NCBI RefSeq assembly: GCF_029953285.1
Contig: NZ_JASAOI010000004.1
Location: 62,001-126,000, forward strand
DNA: 64,000 nucleotides
Origin: Yinghuangia seranimata
GTDB lineage: Bacteria > Actinomycetota > Actinomycetes > Streptomycetales > Streptomycetaceae
Reading direction: 5' to 3'
The notes beneath the pieces are model-generated. The model was not told where the DNA came from. It saw nothing but the letters and a program-made list of their open reading frames with translations, and ran no database searches. Below are positions 26,471 through 34,785 of the stretch, piece by piece; position 1 is the stretch's first letter; every line of letters starts with the position of its first letter. The position numbers and the translations under genes are program-made.

Positions 26471-28231
26471 TCAGTGCGGCACCGTCGCCTGGCCGGCGAC
26501 GAGTTCGCGGTACGGCGTGCAGCGGGCGACGAGCGCGGGGTGGTTTCCCGCGTCGACGACCGTGCCGGCGCTCATCACGATCACGTGGTCGGCGTGCCGG
26601 ACCGTGGAGAGGCGGTGGGCGACCACGACCACCGCGCGGGTCGGTGCGAGGTCGTCCAGGATGGCGCGGAAGCGCTGCTCGTTGATCCCGTCCAGCTGGC
26701 TGGTGGGCTCGTCCAGCAGCACGATCTCGGCGTCCGACAGCAGCGCCCGGGCGAGGGCCATGCGCTGGCGTTGGCCGCCGGACAGGTCGGACTCGCGCCC
26801 GAGCAGGGTGTCGAGGCCTTGCGGCAGGCGGGCGACGTCGCCGGCGAGGCCCACGGCGTCCAGGGCGGCCTCGAGTTCCGCGTCCCGCGCGGGGTGGGCG
26901 CGGCCGAGCTGGAGGTTTTCGCGGGCGGTCGCCTCCAGCAGTGTGAACGCCTGGTCGACGTACGCGATGCGGGCGCGCAGCGCGTCCAGGGGCCAGTCGA
27001 GCACATCGTGCCCGAGGACGTCGACGGATCCGGACGCGGGCCGGAGGAACCGGTCGACGAGCGCCAGCGTGGTGGTCTTTCCGGCGCCGGACGGCCCGAC
27101 GATCGCGGTCAGGCCGGTGCGTTCGACCGTGAAGGAGACGTCACGGAGGGCGGCTTCGCTCGCGCCCGCGTGCGTGTACGAGACCGAGCGGAACACCACC
27201 GCGGGCGCGTCGGGAAGCGGGGACGGGGCCGGCCGGTCGGCGTCCTCGGGGTCGGCCTCGGGGTCCATGAGCAGCACTTCGTTGCAGCGGTCGCGGGCCG
27301 CGAACCCCGCCTGGAGGCGGCCGAAGCCGGTGGCCAGGGCGTTGACCGAAGGGACGGTCTGCAGCAGGTAGAGGAGGAACGCGGCGAAGGCGGCGGCTCG
27401 GAGGTCGCCGCTCGCCAACCGCGTGCCGCCGGTGAGGATCACGGCGATCATCGCGAGCTGGTTGCCGAGGGTCAGCACCGCGGGGATGAGCGCGCCCAGC
27501 CGGGTGCCTTCCAGGGAGACCGCGCGCAGGCGTTCCGCGTCGGCGGCCAGGGCGCGCGCGGCCACCGGTTCGGCGCGGTAGGCCTTGATCGTGGTGAGCG
27601 CGTCCAGGTTGGCGGTGAAGCGCTGGGCGAGTTGCCCGACCGCGGTCTGCTGTCCGGCCGTGCTGACCCGCATCCGACGCAGGACCAGCAGCACCAGGAT
27701 GGTGAGGACCGCCAGGGAGACGACCGTGACGAGCGTCAGCAGCCAGTCGATCCACACCATGATGCCCAGGGTCGCCGCGATCGTCAGTGCGGCGAGCGGC
27801 AGTTGCGTGGCCACGTCGACGACCTGCCGCAGCAGCATCGCGTCGGACGTGACGCGGGCGGCGAGGTCGCCGGTGCCTTCCGCGCGTACGACGGCCAGCG
27901 GCAGTCTCAGCGTGTGTTCCATGATGCGCGTCCGCAACCGGTAGGCCATGCGTTCGCCGATGCGCGCGAGTTGGAAGCCGGACAGGGCCTGCGCCAGGGC
28001 GCTGCCGACGGCCGCGGCGCACATCAGCGCGACGTCGGCGGCCAGGGGCCGGTGCGCGGAGAAGTCGGTGATGATCTCGCGGACGAGCAGCGGCAGCGCG
28101 AGCGTGGCACCGGTGGCCACGACGGCGAGCGCGAGCGCCCAGGTCAGCCGGCCGGACTCGGCGGTCAGTTCCCGGCGGAGCCGGACCGGGCCCGGGGCGC
28201 GGCGGGCGGTGGTGGGGTGCGGTTCGGCCAC
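26471..28231 (-). CDS. ABC exporter of the lanthipeptide locus
   Basis: This 586-residue type-I ABC half-exporter has a six-helix membrane domain (about 30-315) fused to a nucleotide-binding domain. The latter carries Walker A GPSGAGKTTTL, Q-loop YVDQAFTLLEAT, signature LSGGQRQRMALARAL and Walker B EIVLLDEPTSQLD, with the H-loop in VVVVAHRLSTVRHADHV. The GTG at 28231 has GAGAGG six bases upstream. It is the last gene of the minus-strand unit LanKC - precursor - exporter. SapB/AmfS-type loci usually have two such half-transporters; here there is one, so it probably acts as a homodimer. No C39 leader-peptidase domain is present, so it does not itself cut the leader. Confidence 0.88.
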   Translation of the reverse strand: MAEPHPTTARRAPGPVRLRRELTAESGRLTWALALAVVATGATLALPLLVREIITDFSAHRPLAADVALMCAAAVGSALAQALSGFQLARIGERMAYRLRTRIMEHTLRLPLAVVRAEGTGDLAARVTSDAMLLRQVVDVATQLPLAALTIAATLGIMVWIDWLLTLVTVVSLAVLTILVLLVLRRMRVSTAGQQTAVGQLAQRFTANLDALTTIKAYRAEPVAARALAADAERLRAVSLEGTRLGALIPAVLTLGNQLAMIAVILTGGTRLASGDLRAAAFAAFLLYLLQTVPSVNALATGFGRLQAGFAARDRCNEVLLMDPEADPEDADRPAPSPLPDAPAVVFRSVSYTHAGASEAALRDVSFTVERTGLTAIVGPSGAGKTTTLALVDRFLRPASGSVDVLGHDVLDWPLDALRARIAYVDQAFTLLEATARENLQLGRAHPARDAELEAALDAVGLAGDVARLPQGLDTLLGRESDLSGGQRQRMALARALLSDAEIVLLDEPTSQLDGINEQRFRAILDDLAPTRAVVVVAHRLSTVRHADHVIVMSAGTVVDAGNHPALVARCTPYRELVAGQATVPH

Positions 28232-28330
28232 GGGAAACCTCTCTGGTGCTGCGGCGGCGCGACGAGGGCGTACGCCGGGCGGGTGTGAGCGGTCGGGCGG
28301 CGGGAAGACGCGGGAATCGGGAACACGGAA

Positions 28331-28361
28331 CGGGCCGGGGCAGCGGTGCTGCCCCGGCCCG
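28331..28361 (-). terminator. Intra-operon hairpin between precursor and exporter
   Basis: A perfect 14-bp GC-rich stem (28331-28344 with 28348-28361) and a three-base loop lie 69 bases after the precursor stop and 99 bases before the exporter start. It is placed to end most transcripts after the precursor gene or to protect its 3' end, giving more peptide than exporter. Confidence 0.7.
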
Positions 28362-28429
28362 GAGCCCGACCGGACCTCACGGCCCGGTCGGTCCCGCGGT
28401 GCGGTCCGCCTGTGCAGGCGGCGGCACGG

Positions 28430-28567
28430 TCAGAGGCAGATCAGCGTGCTGAGCGTGCTGGTGCCGCAGTTGAGCACGCTCAGCGAGCTGGTGCTCGCGA
28501 GGGTGTCGTCGATCGGCGTCGCCTGGGTCTCGGGAACTTCCATCGTCTGGAGGTCGAGGATGGCCAT
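28430..28567 (-). CDS. lanA: Class III lanthipeptide precursor (SapB/AmfS-like)
   Basis: The 45-residue peptide starts at the ATG at 28567, with AAGGAGAA five bases upstream. The leader opens MAILDLQTMEVPE, containing the ILDLQ-type recognition helix seen in class III leaders. The core carries two copies of the S-x2-S-x3-C pattern: SSLSVLNC at residues 27-34 and STLSTLIC at 37-44, followed by Leu45. In this family each SxxSxxxC unit becomes a labionin or a lanthionine ring through Ser dehydration and Cys addition. It sits 100 bases after lanKC and before the exporter. The layout matches SapB/AmfS, morphogenetic surfactant peptides; whether this product aids aerial growth is inference. Confidence 0.92.
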   Translation of the reverse strand: MAILDLQTMEVPETQATPIDDTLASTSSLSVLNCGTSTLSTLICL

Positions 28568-28667
28568 GACAGTTCTCCTTCACTACGGGCGGTGAACCAC
28601 CCGGCCGGGCGGCCGGGAGTCTGGGGGCGCGGGACGCGCCGGTGGAAACGTGCGAGTGGTTCCGTGG

Positions 28668-31244
28668 TCAGCCGCGACGGGCGGACACGGGTGCCACCGC
28701 GGCGGGGCTGCCGGTCCACGGCAGGAACGGAGTTCCGGCCAATGCCGTGCCCAGCGCGAGCAGCACCCCGGCGGAGCCGGATGCGAGGTCTGCGGACAGG
28801 CGCAGCAACTGGTCGCCGGGGAAGGCGAGATGGCCGCGGTAGGTGATCTGGTGGAGGGTCAGGAGCCGGCGGTGCCGGTCGAGGACGGCGTCGGCGTCCC
28901 CGGTGAGGGCCAGGTAGCCGAGGAGCCCCGCGCGTCCGTTGAACAGTCCGGGCTGGATGATGAATTCGGGCTCGGCCGCGCGCCGGATGGGCGCGTTGTA
29001 GGAGGCCGCCGCGATGTCGGGCCGGTGCGCGGTGAGGGCGGCCAGCGCGAGGCCGATCCCGGCGCTGCCCGTCTCGATGTACGGGAGCACCCGCCGTCCG
29101 TCGACGACCTGCACGGTGCCGTCCGCGACGGTCGCGCACCGGTCGAGGTCCAGTTCCAGCAGGGCTTCCGCACGGTGGAGAAGGGCGTCGTCGCCGGTGT
29201 GTTCGTACAGGCGGACGAGTGCGAGGGCGGGCCCGGCGGCGCCGGCCAGCAGACCGGCTCTCCGGCCGCTGTCCGAACTACCGGCCTTCTCCAGGGGGTC
29301 GGCGGCGTTCTCGGCGAGGGCGCGGGCTTCGTCGAGGAACCGGTGCTCGCCGGTGGCGTCGGCGAAGTGCAGCAGGGCCAGGGCGATGCCGGCGTTTCCC
29401 GTGCCCAGCGACGGGCCCGCGTCGGTCTCTGACGCCTCGGCGACGCGCGCCAGGACCGTGAGCGCCGCGTCGCGTTCCCCGAGCAGGTCGAGCGCGTAGG
29501 CCACACCGTGACCGCCGAAGTACAGGCCGGGGCGGATGGGTTGGCGGTACGCCGCGCGGACGAGCCACCGCACGTGCGCGGGGTCGATCGCGGCCCCGGT
29601 CGCGTGCAAGGCGTACAGGACGCCGGCCGCGCCGTGGGCGAGTCCGAGCCCGCCGTGGGTGAACTGGGCGACGTCGCCCGGGAAGAGCCGGTCGGCGCGC
29701 TCGGGTGTGGCCATCGCCGCGATGCCTTCGGCCAACGAGTCGCGGATCCGCGGCCAGTCGGCGTCCGGCGCGGACAGCAGGGCGGCGGCCTCGGCGCGGC
29801 GCTGCCCGAGATCCGGGCGCGCCATGCGGCCGTCCGTCGGCACGGCGCCCAGCAGCGCGCGGATGTCGTCCGTGTACCCGGGCGGCACGGGGAAGCGCCG
29901 TTCCAGGGCGTCGGCGAGCTCCGCGGCCTTCCCCGGGTCGAGGGCCGGAAGCTGGGCGAGCGGGAAGAACAGCCACAGCCGCAGGGCCGCGAGGCCGTAC
30001 CGGTCGACCTGTCTCCCCGTGTATCCCGGGGGTGCGGTGAATCCGGCCGCGCCCAGCGCCGGCCGCAGGAAGTCCTCGACGGGGCTGGCGAGTTCGAAGT
30101 CGATGAAGCAGATGTCGCCGTCCGGGCGGACGATCAGATTGCGCGGGTGCAGGTCCCCGAAGACGACCCCGCGGGCGTGGATGGCGTCCAAGGTCCGCTC
30201 GACGCGCTCCACGATGCCGAGGGCCTCGCGGGTGTACTCGGCGACCGCGGACCCGTCGGCGTCCGGGTGGATCAGCGGGTAGCGCGAGGTGAGCCACTCG
30301 GTGAGCGCGCCCCCTTCGACGAACTCCTGCACCAGGAAACGATGTTCCCAGGCGTTCAGCAGGCCGTGCACGGCCGGGACGCCGGGCAGGCCCGCCAGGC
30401 GGGAGAGCATGTCGTACTCCTGCCGCAAGCGTGCGACGGCGTCGACACCCCGCTGGTCCAGGCCCGCGTGCGGGCGTGCCTCCTTCAGGACCACCTGGGG
30501 CCCGCCGTCGCGGCCGCGCGCCAGGTAGACCCCGCCCGCGTTCGAGAAGTGCAGGACCCGCTCGACCGTGTACGGCAGTCCCGAGTCGCTCTGCGTCGCG
30601 CGTTCGGCGACCGCGGGGGCGATGACCGCGGGGACCGGGGCCCAGGACGGGACGGAGAATCCCGCGCCGCGGACGTCCGGGACAAGGCGGCCGTCCGGCC
30701 CTTCGAGGGCGAGCACCCGGTCGCCGGCCTCGTTGCGGCAGTACCGCTCGGCGAAGCTCCCGTACCGCAGGTACAACGGGCCTTCACCCCAGCGCAGGTC
30801 GCTGAGGATGTACGGGCCGCGCCGCCCGGCGAGGCGGCGCCCGAGCACGTCGAGGCACTTCTCCAATTCCGCGTCGTCCACCGGATACAGCGTGCAGAAC
30901 TTGCCGCTGGATCCGCGGGGCGCGTACTTGGAATTCTGCACCTGGAGGATCGGAAGGCCGCGCAGGAATTTGAACGTCATGCGCTCGCGCAGGCAGTAGT
31001 CGAACACGTCGGCGAGCACCGCCTCGGCGTCCTCCGCGCACGACGAGACGTGGATCTTCCAGCCCTGCGAGGGCAGTTCGACGCCCTCGGGGCGGACCAC
31101 CGCCCATATCTCCAGGTCACCGCGCTCCCAGCCGGCCGGCAGCGGCGCGCCTACGGCGGCGAACTCCTCGGGCGCGCCCCAGCGCCGCGGGGAGTCGTAG
31201 AAGAGCGGATCGGCGTAGGCGTAGGCCTCATAGCGGTTGTCCAC
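28668..31244 (-). CDS. lanKC: Class III lanthipeptide synthetase LanKC
   Basis: This 858-residue three-domain enzyme dehydrates Ser in the precursor and cyclises the peptide. An N-terminal lyase-like domain spans about 1-215 and a Ser/Thr kinase-like domain about 225-480, with catalytic Lys 254 (VVLKEARPH), loop GDLHPRN at 363-369 and a DFE variant of DFG at 382-384. The C-terminal LanC-like cyclase occupies about 500-850 (GGLGLAHGAAGVLYAL, YFGGHGVAYAL, TGNAGIALAL, TGSAGIGLAL). Cys and His zinc ligands of LanC/class IV are not seen, which makes it class III. The GTG at 31244 has GAGGAGG seven bases upstream. It is first in the unit; no LuxR-type ramR/amfR regulator adjoins. Confidence 0.93.
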   Translation of the reverse strand: MDNRYEAYAYADPLFYDSPRRWGAPEEFAAVGAPLPAGWERGDLEIWAVVRPEGVELPSQGWKIHVSSCAEDAEAVLADVFDYCLRERMTFKFLRGLPILQVQNSKYAPRGSSGKFCTLYPVDDAELEKCLDVLGRRLAGRRGPYILSDLRWGEGPLYLRYGSFAERYCRNEAGDRVLALEGPDGRLVPDVRGAGFSVPSWAPVPAVIAPAVAERATQSDSGLPYTVERVLHFSNAGGVYLARGRDGGPQVVLKEARPHAGLDQRGVDAVARLRQEYDMLSRLAGLPGVPAVHGLLNAWEHRFLVQEFVEGGALTEWLTSRYPLIHPDADGSAVAEYTREALGIVERVERTLDAIHARGVVFGDLHPRNLIVRPDGDICFIDFELASPVEDFLRPALGAAGFTAPPGYTGRQVDRYGLAALRLWLFFPLAQLPALDPGKAAELADALERRFPVPPGYTDDIRALLGAVPTDGRMARPDLGQRRAEAAALLSAPDADWPRIRDSLAEGIAAMATPERADRLFPGDVAQFTHGGLGLAHGAAGVLYALHATGAAIDPAHVRWLVRAAYRQPIRPGLYFGGHGVAYALDLLGERDAALTVLARVAEASETDAGPSLGTGNAGIALALLHFADATGEHRFLDEARALAENAADPLEKAGSSDSGRRAGLLAGAAGPALALVRLYEHTGDDALLHRAEALLELDLDRCATVADGTVQVVDGRRVLPYIETGSAGIGLALAALTAHRPDIAAASYNAPIRRAAEPEFIIQPGLFNGRAGLLGYLALTGDADAVLDRHRRLLTLHQITYRGHLAFPGDQLLRLSADLASGSAGVLLALGTALAGTPFLPWTGSPAAVAPVSARRG

Positions 31245-31772
31245 CGGAACCCTCCTCGGGGGCGAGGTGCGCGTTCAGCAGATGGTGTGACGATATGAAT
31301 TCTTGGCGGCGGCCGGATCGGACGACAACGGCGCACGGCGGCATTTCCCGTCGCATTTGCACGACAACTATGCGCCGAACCGGTTGGTGTGCGCTATTGC
31401 CAAGGCCTGATGCGGCGTGATATTTCCGTCGAACGCATAAGCGATGCCGCGCGGATATTCACGTGCCCGGGCCGGCGAAATGAAGAATTGGAAGCACTGT
31501 CGGATCAAAACCGGGCACCCGTCAGGGCCGCCGACGGCGGGCGGACCACCTTCCCGCCCGCCCGTCACCCCCCGGCCACACCGTGGCGGTTGTCCGTCGG
31601 GCGGGCGTCGGGTGGATAGCCGGGGGGTTTGTTGGCGGGATGTCCGGCCGCTGGGCGCGTAGTTGCATCCATGGCGCGAGACGGCCTTCTGCGGGATCGT
31701 CTCATCCTCTGGACTGTGTGGCGCCTCTCCCGACTCGGGCGGGGCCTGTGCTCGTTCGGAAGGAACACGCTT
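31245..31772. other. Divergent promoter region of the lanthipeptide locus and protease gene
   Basis: These 528 bases separate lanKC (minus) from the S1 protease gene (plus) and should hold both promoters. The part 31290-31500 is less GC-rich than its surroundings. GAGACG (31678-31683) and CGTCTC (31698-31703) form an inverted repeat 70 bases before the protease start. I could not support a gene; the open frames here have poor start context. Confidence 0.45.
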
Positions 31773-32999
31773 GTGAGGATGAATCGTTCGCGCGCACGCA
31801 CCGCGATGTGGGGGGCGGTGTGCTTGGGTCTGCTGGCCGCGTTCCCGGGCGCGGCGCAGGCCGCGGGGTCGGGAGCGGGGGCGGCGCGGCCGACGACCCC
31901 CGAGGAGATCGGCGCGTTGCCGCCGGCCGAGCAGAACAAGATCCTGGACCCGCTGCGAGCGGCGGCCGGTGCCTTGGACGAGCAGGGCCGCGAGGCGTAC
32001 GCGGCCGTCTACGCGGGTGTGCGGTTGAACGCGGTCGCGGGCACCGTCGAGGTGTTCACGAAGGGGGACGCGAAGGCGCTGGTCGCGGCGGCGCACAAGG
32101 CCTCGCCCGGCGTGAACCTGTCGATGGTGCGGACCAAGGCGGCGAAGTACACCAAGGCCGAACTGTACGCCGCGCGTGAGCGGGTGCAGCAGTAGGCCGC
32201 GGCGGCCGGTGTGGTGGTCAACTCGGTGGCGGTGCCCGCCGACGGGTCGGCGCTGAAGGTCGGGGTCGGCGCGACGCCGGGCGCGCGGTTGGACGTGGCG
32301 GCGGCCAAGCCCTCGATCGCCGCGGCGGCCGGGGTGGACGTGGTGGTCGCGCCGAGGGAGCCGCTGAAGGCGGCGAGCCGATACGCGGACAGCGCGCCGT
32401 ACTACTCCGGTTCGTTCCTGAACTCCGAGGTGGCCTGGTGCACCACGGGTATCCCGGTGATGGACTCGGCCGGCAAGAACTACATGGTCACGGCGTACCA
32501 CTGCGGCAAGACGGGTGTCCGGTTCCGCAACGGCGACGACGCGTCGGTGGGCTGGTCGGTGAACCACAACAGTTACTGGGACGCGAGCCTGATCGACACG
32601 CCGAGCGCGCGGTGGGAGTACGACGGGCCGAAGGGCGGCAGCTATCAGCGGTTCAAGCTGACGAGCACGGCGTACTCGTACAACGGGGACTACGTGCACC
32701 AGAACGGCTACACCTCGGGTGTCGTCGGCGGGATCGTGGTGGACGACCAGGACGTGGAGTACCACGTCGTCGGTAGTAGCTACGGGACGTACACCGTGCG
32801 CGGGGTGTCCGGGCACCAGGTCAACGGGGGTTGCTCGGTCCAGGGGGGCGACAGCGGCGGTCTGGTGTTCCGGTACGTGAACGAGGAGGCGCGTGAGGTG
32901 CGCGGCGTGGTGAGCGCGGGCGACTGCTCGGAGATCCTCTGGACCGAGGCCAGGGACATCTACAAGGCGTTCGGGGTGCAGTTGACCACGCGTGAGTAG
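31773..32999 (+). pseudogene. Secreted S1 (chymotrypsin-like) protease broken by an in-frame TAG
   Basis: One frame runs from the GTG at 31773 (GGAAGGA eight bases upstream) to 32999, interrupted only by TAG at 32193-32195. The first part gives a signal peptide (MNRSRARTAMWGAVCLGLLAAF then AQAAG) and an S1-type propeptide (residues about 40-140). The second part (from a GTG at 32211) carries the intact protease domain: catalytic His in VTAYHCG, Asp in SLIDTP and Ser in GGDSGG, plus two disulfide pairs (CTTG/HC and GGC/GDC). This resembles streptogrisin-type zymogens. As read, the domain would be made without an export signal, so I call it a pseudogene. Readthrough or a sequencing error at one base would restore it. 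Confidence 0.8.
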
Positions 33000-33012
33000 A
33001 AGCAAGCCGGTG

Positions 33013-33044
33013 CGCCCCCTCCGCCGTGTCGGGCGGCGGGGGCG
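33013..33044 (+). terminator. Hairpin after the S1 protease
   Basis: A 7-bp outer stem (33013-33019 with 33038-33044) and a 5-bp inner stem (33021-33025 with 33032-33036), separated by one mismatch, begin 14 bases after the stop codon. Confidence 0.65.
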
Positions 33045-33220
33045 TTCGGCTGTCCGGAGCGCGGACGGGCTCTCGTCGGCTGGTCGACTTAAGGGGCGCT
33101 GAGTCGTTGGTTAACGTCCGCCTAAGGATCGCCGCAAGCCTCTGACCTGGCATGTTGCCACCTCCGAGCTGCCTAGGATCCGTGCGACGGCAAGCGCCGA
33201 CGGACACGCGGACGGATGAG

Positions 33221-34600
33221 ATGAGCCCCACGACAACCCCAGGCGAGCCACCCCACGCGTCGCACGCCGGCGTAGGCGGCGGGACAGGGACGAGCGCGCC
33301 GCCGCGGGTGACGCCCGCGGCCCTGTACGTCGGCGTGGCCACCGGCGGCGGGACCGTCGTCGGCCTGTGGGCGGCGCAGGCGCGGTGGTCGATCCGAGCC
33401 GACGCGCTCTTGGCCACGGCAGCGCACCTGGCCGGCCTGCTGGCGGGCTACGGGTTCCTGGTGATGCTGCTGCTGATGGCGCGCGTACCCGCGATCGAGC
33501 GGGGCGTCGGCGCGGACGTCCTCACCCGCCGCCACACCCAGGCCGCGCGCTACGTGTTGTCCGCGCTGGGCGCGCATCTGGTGCTGGCACTGGCGGGCTA
33601 CGCCGTGCACACCGGCAAGGATCCCGTGTCGGCGTTCGTGAGCCTGCTGCGCTACCCGGCGCTCGCCGCCGCCACCGTCGGGACCGTGCTGGTGCTGGCG
33701 GCCGGGTACACGTCGGCGACCCGCGTGCGCCGGAGGCTGCAGCACGAAGCGTGGCGCGGCGTCCATCTGATGACCTATGTCGGGGCGGCGCTGGGGTTCT
33801 TCCACCAGCCGGCCGGCCCGGACCTGGCGGGCGTGCCGGTCCTGGCGTGGCTGTGGTCCCTGCTGCACGCACAGCTGGCGATGCTGCTGGTGTGGTACCG
33901 CGGCGCCGTGCCGGCGCGCCAGGCTCTGCGGCATCGCCTACGCGTGGCAGAGGTCCGTGTCGAGTCGCCTGATGTGGTGTCAATAACCATGCGAGGCCGG
34001 GACCTTGCCCTCCTCCAGGCGGAACCGGGGCAGTTCCTGCGCTGGAGGTTCCTGACCCGGCGCCTGTGGCGTACGGCCCTGCCGTTCTCGCTGTCCGCCC
34101 CCGTGGCGGGCGACGAGCTGCGGATCACGGTGAAGGCGGTCGGCGGCCACACCCGCCGCATTCGACGCCTGCGGCCTGGCGTCCGGGTCGTCGCGACCGG
34201 GCCGTTCGGCGCTCTGACCGCCCATCGGCGCATGAACCGCAAGGTCCTGCTCCTCGCGGGCGGCATCGGCGTCACGCCGATGCGGGCGCTGTTCGAGACG
34301 CTGCCGGCCCGCCCGGGGGAACTGACCCTGCTGTACCGGGCGTCCACGCGCGAACAGGTGGTCCTGGCCGACGAATTGCGGACGATCGCCCTGCGCCGCC
34401 AGGCCCGCGTCTACTTCCTGCTCGGGCCGTCACGCGGGCCCGGGGACCCGCTGCACCCCGCCGCGCTGCTCCGTCTCGTGCCGGACCTGCCCGACCACGA
34501 CGTCTACCTGTGCGGGTCGCCGGGGATGGCCGGTGCCGCAGAGCGATCGCTGCTGCGCGCGGGGGTGCCGCACGACCGCATCCATGCCGAGATGTTCTGA
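33221..34600 (+). CDS. Ferric reductase-like transmembrane flavo-oxidoreductase
   Basis: This 459-residue protein has six hydrophobic segments between about residues 30 and 235, with histidines suited to haem ligation (AAHLAG, LGAHLVLALAGY, WRGVHLMTYVG, GFFHQP). It continues with a ferredoxin-reductase-type FAD domain (EPGQFLRWRFL, RTALPFSLSAP) and an NAD(P)-binding domain (LLLAGGIGVTPMRALFE, DVYLCGSPGM). Electrons would pass from NAD(P)H through FAD and haem across the membrane, as in ferric reductases and NOX enzymes. The ATG at 33221 begins a hydrophilic 30-residue tail. It is followed after 14 bases by a 50-residue membrane peptide with a strong ribosome binding site. Confidence 0.85.
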   Translation: MSPTTTPGEPPHASHAGVGGGTGTSAPPRVTPAALYVGVATGGGTVVGLWAAQARWSIRADALLATAAHLAGLLAGYGFLVMLLLMARVPAIERGVGADVLTRRHTQAARYVLSALGAHLVLALAGYAVHTGKDPVSAFVSLLRYPALAAATVGTVLVLAAGYTSATRVRRRLQHEAWRGVHLMTYVGAALGFFHQPAGPDLAGVPVLAWLWSLLHAQLAMLLVWYRGAVPARQALRHRLRVAEVRVESPDVVSITMRGRDLALLQAEPGQFLRWRFLTRRLWRTALPFSLSAPVAGDELRITVKAVGGHTRRIRRLRPGVRVVATGPFGALTAHRRMNRKVLLLAGGIGVTPMRALFETLPARPGELTLLYRASTREQVVLADELRTIALRRQARVYFLLGPSRGPGDPLHPAALLRLVPDLPDHDVYLCGSPGMAGAAERSLLRAGVPHDRIHAEMF

Positions 34601-34614
34601 ACCGGAGGAACCCC

Positions 34615-34767
34615 ATGGCCCAGCCGCCGACGCGACGCGACCGCATCCGCACCGCCGTACTGCTCACCCTCGCCGGCGCGGTCGTCGCGACCGCCGCGGT
34701 GATGAACACCCCGACCGCCCCCGAGCCCCCCGACCGCCCGGGCACGGCGGCCGGGGCGGCCCGGTGA
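34615..34767 (+). CDS. 50-residue single-pass membrane peptide
   Basis: The ATG at 34615 is preceded by GGAGGAA. The product has a basic N-terminus (TRRDRIRT), one hydrophobic helix (AVLLTLAGAVVATAAV at about residues 14-29) and a Pro/Ala-rich tail outside. It follows the ferric-reductase-like gene by 14 bases and is surely co-transcribed. In related operons a small membrane-anchored FMN-binding protein occupies this place. Here only the anchor and a short tail remain, so it may be a subunit or the stub of such a protein. Confidence 0.6.
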   Translation: MAQPPTRRDRIRTAVLLTLAGAVVATAAVMNTPTAPEPPDRPGTAAGAAR

Positions 34768-34785
34768 GGCCTGCGCCGGCGCGAT

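Noticed and set aside
31389-31619. 76-codon plus-strand frame in the lanKC upstream region
   Set aside because: Weak start context and Pro/Gly/Arg-rich second half; more likely promoter DNA.
31245-31772. A second lanthipeptide precursor upstream of lanKC
   Set aside because: I found no SxxSxxxC pattern in a short frame with a ribosome binding site in this region.
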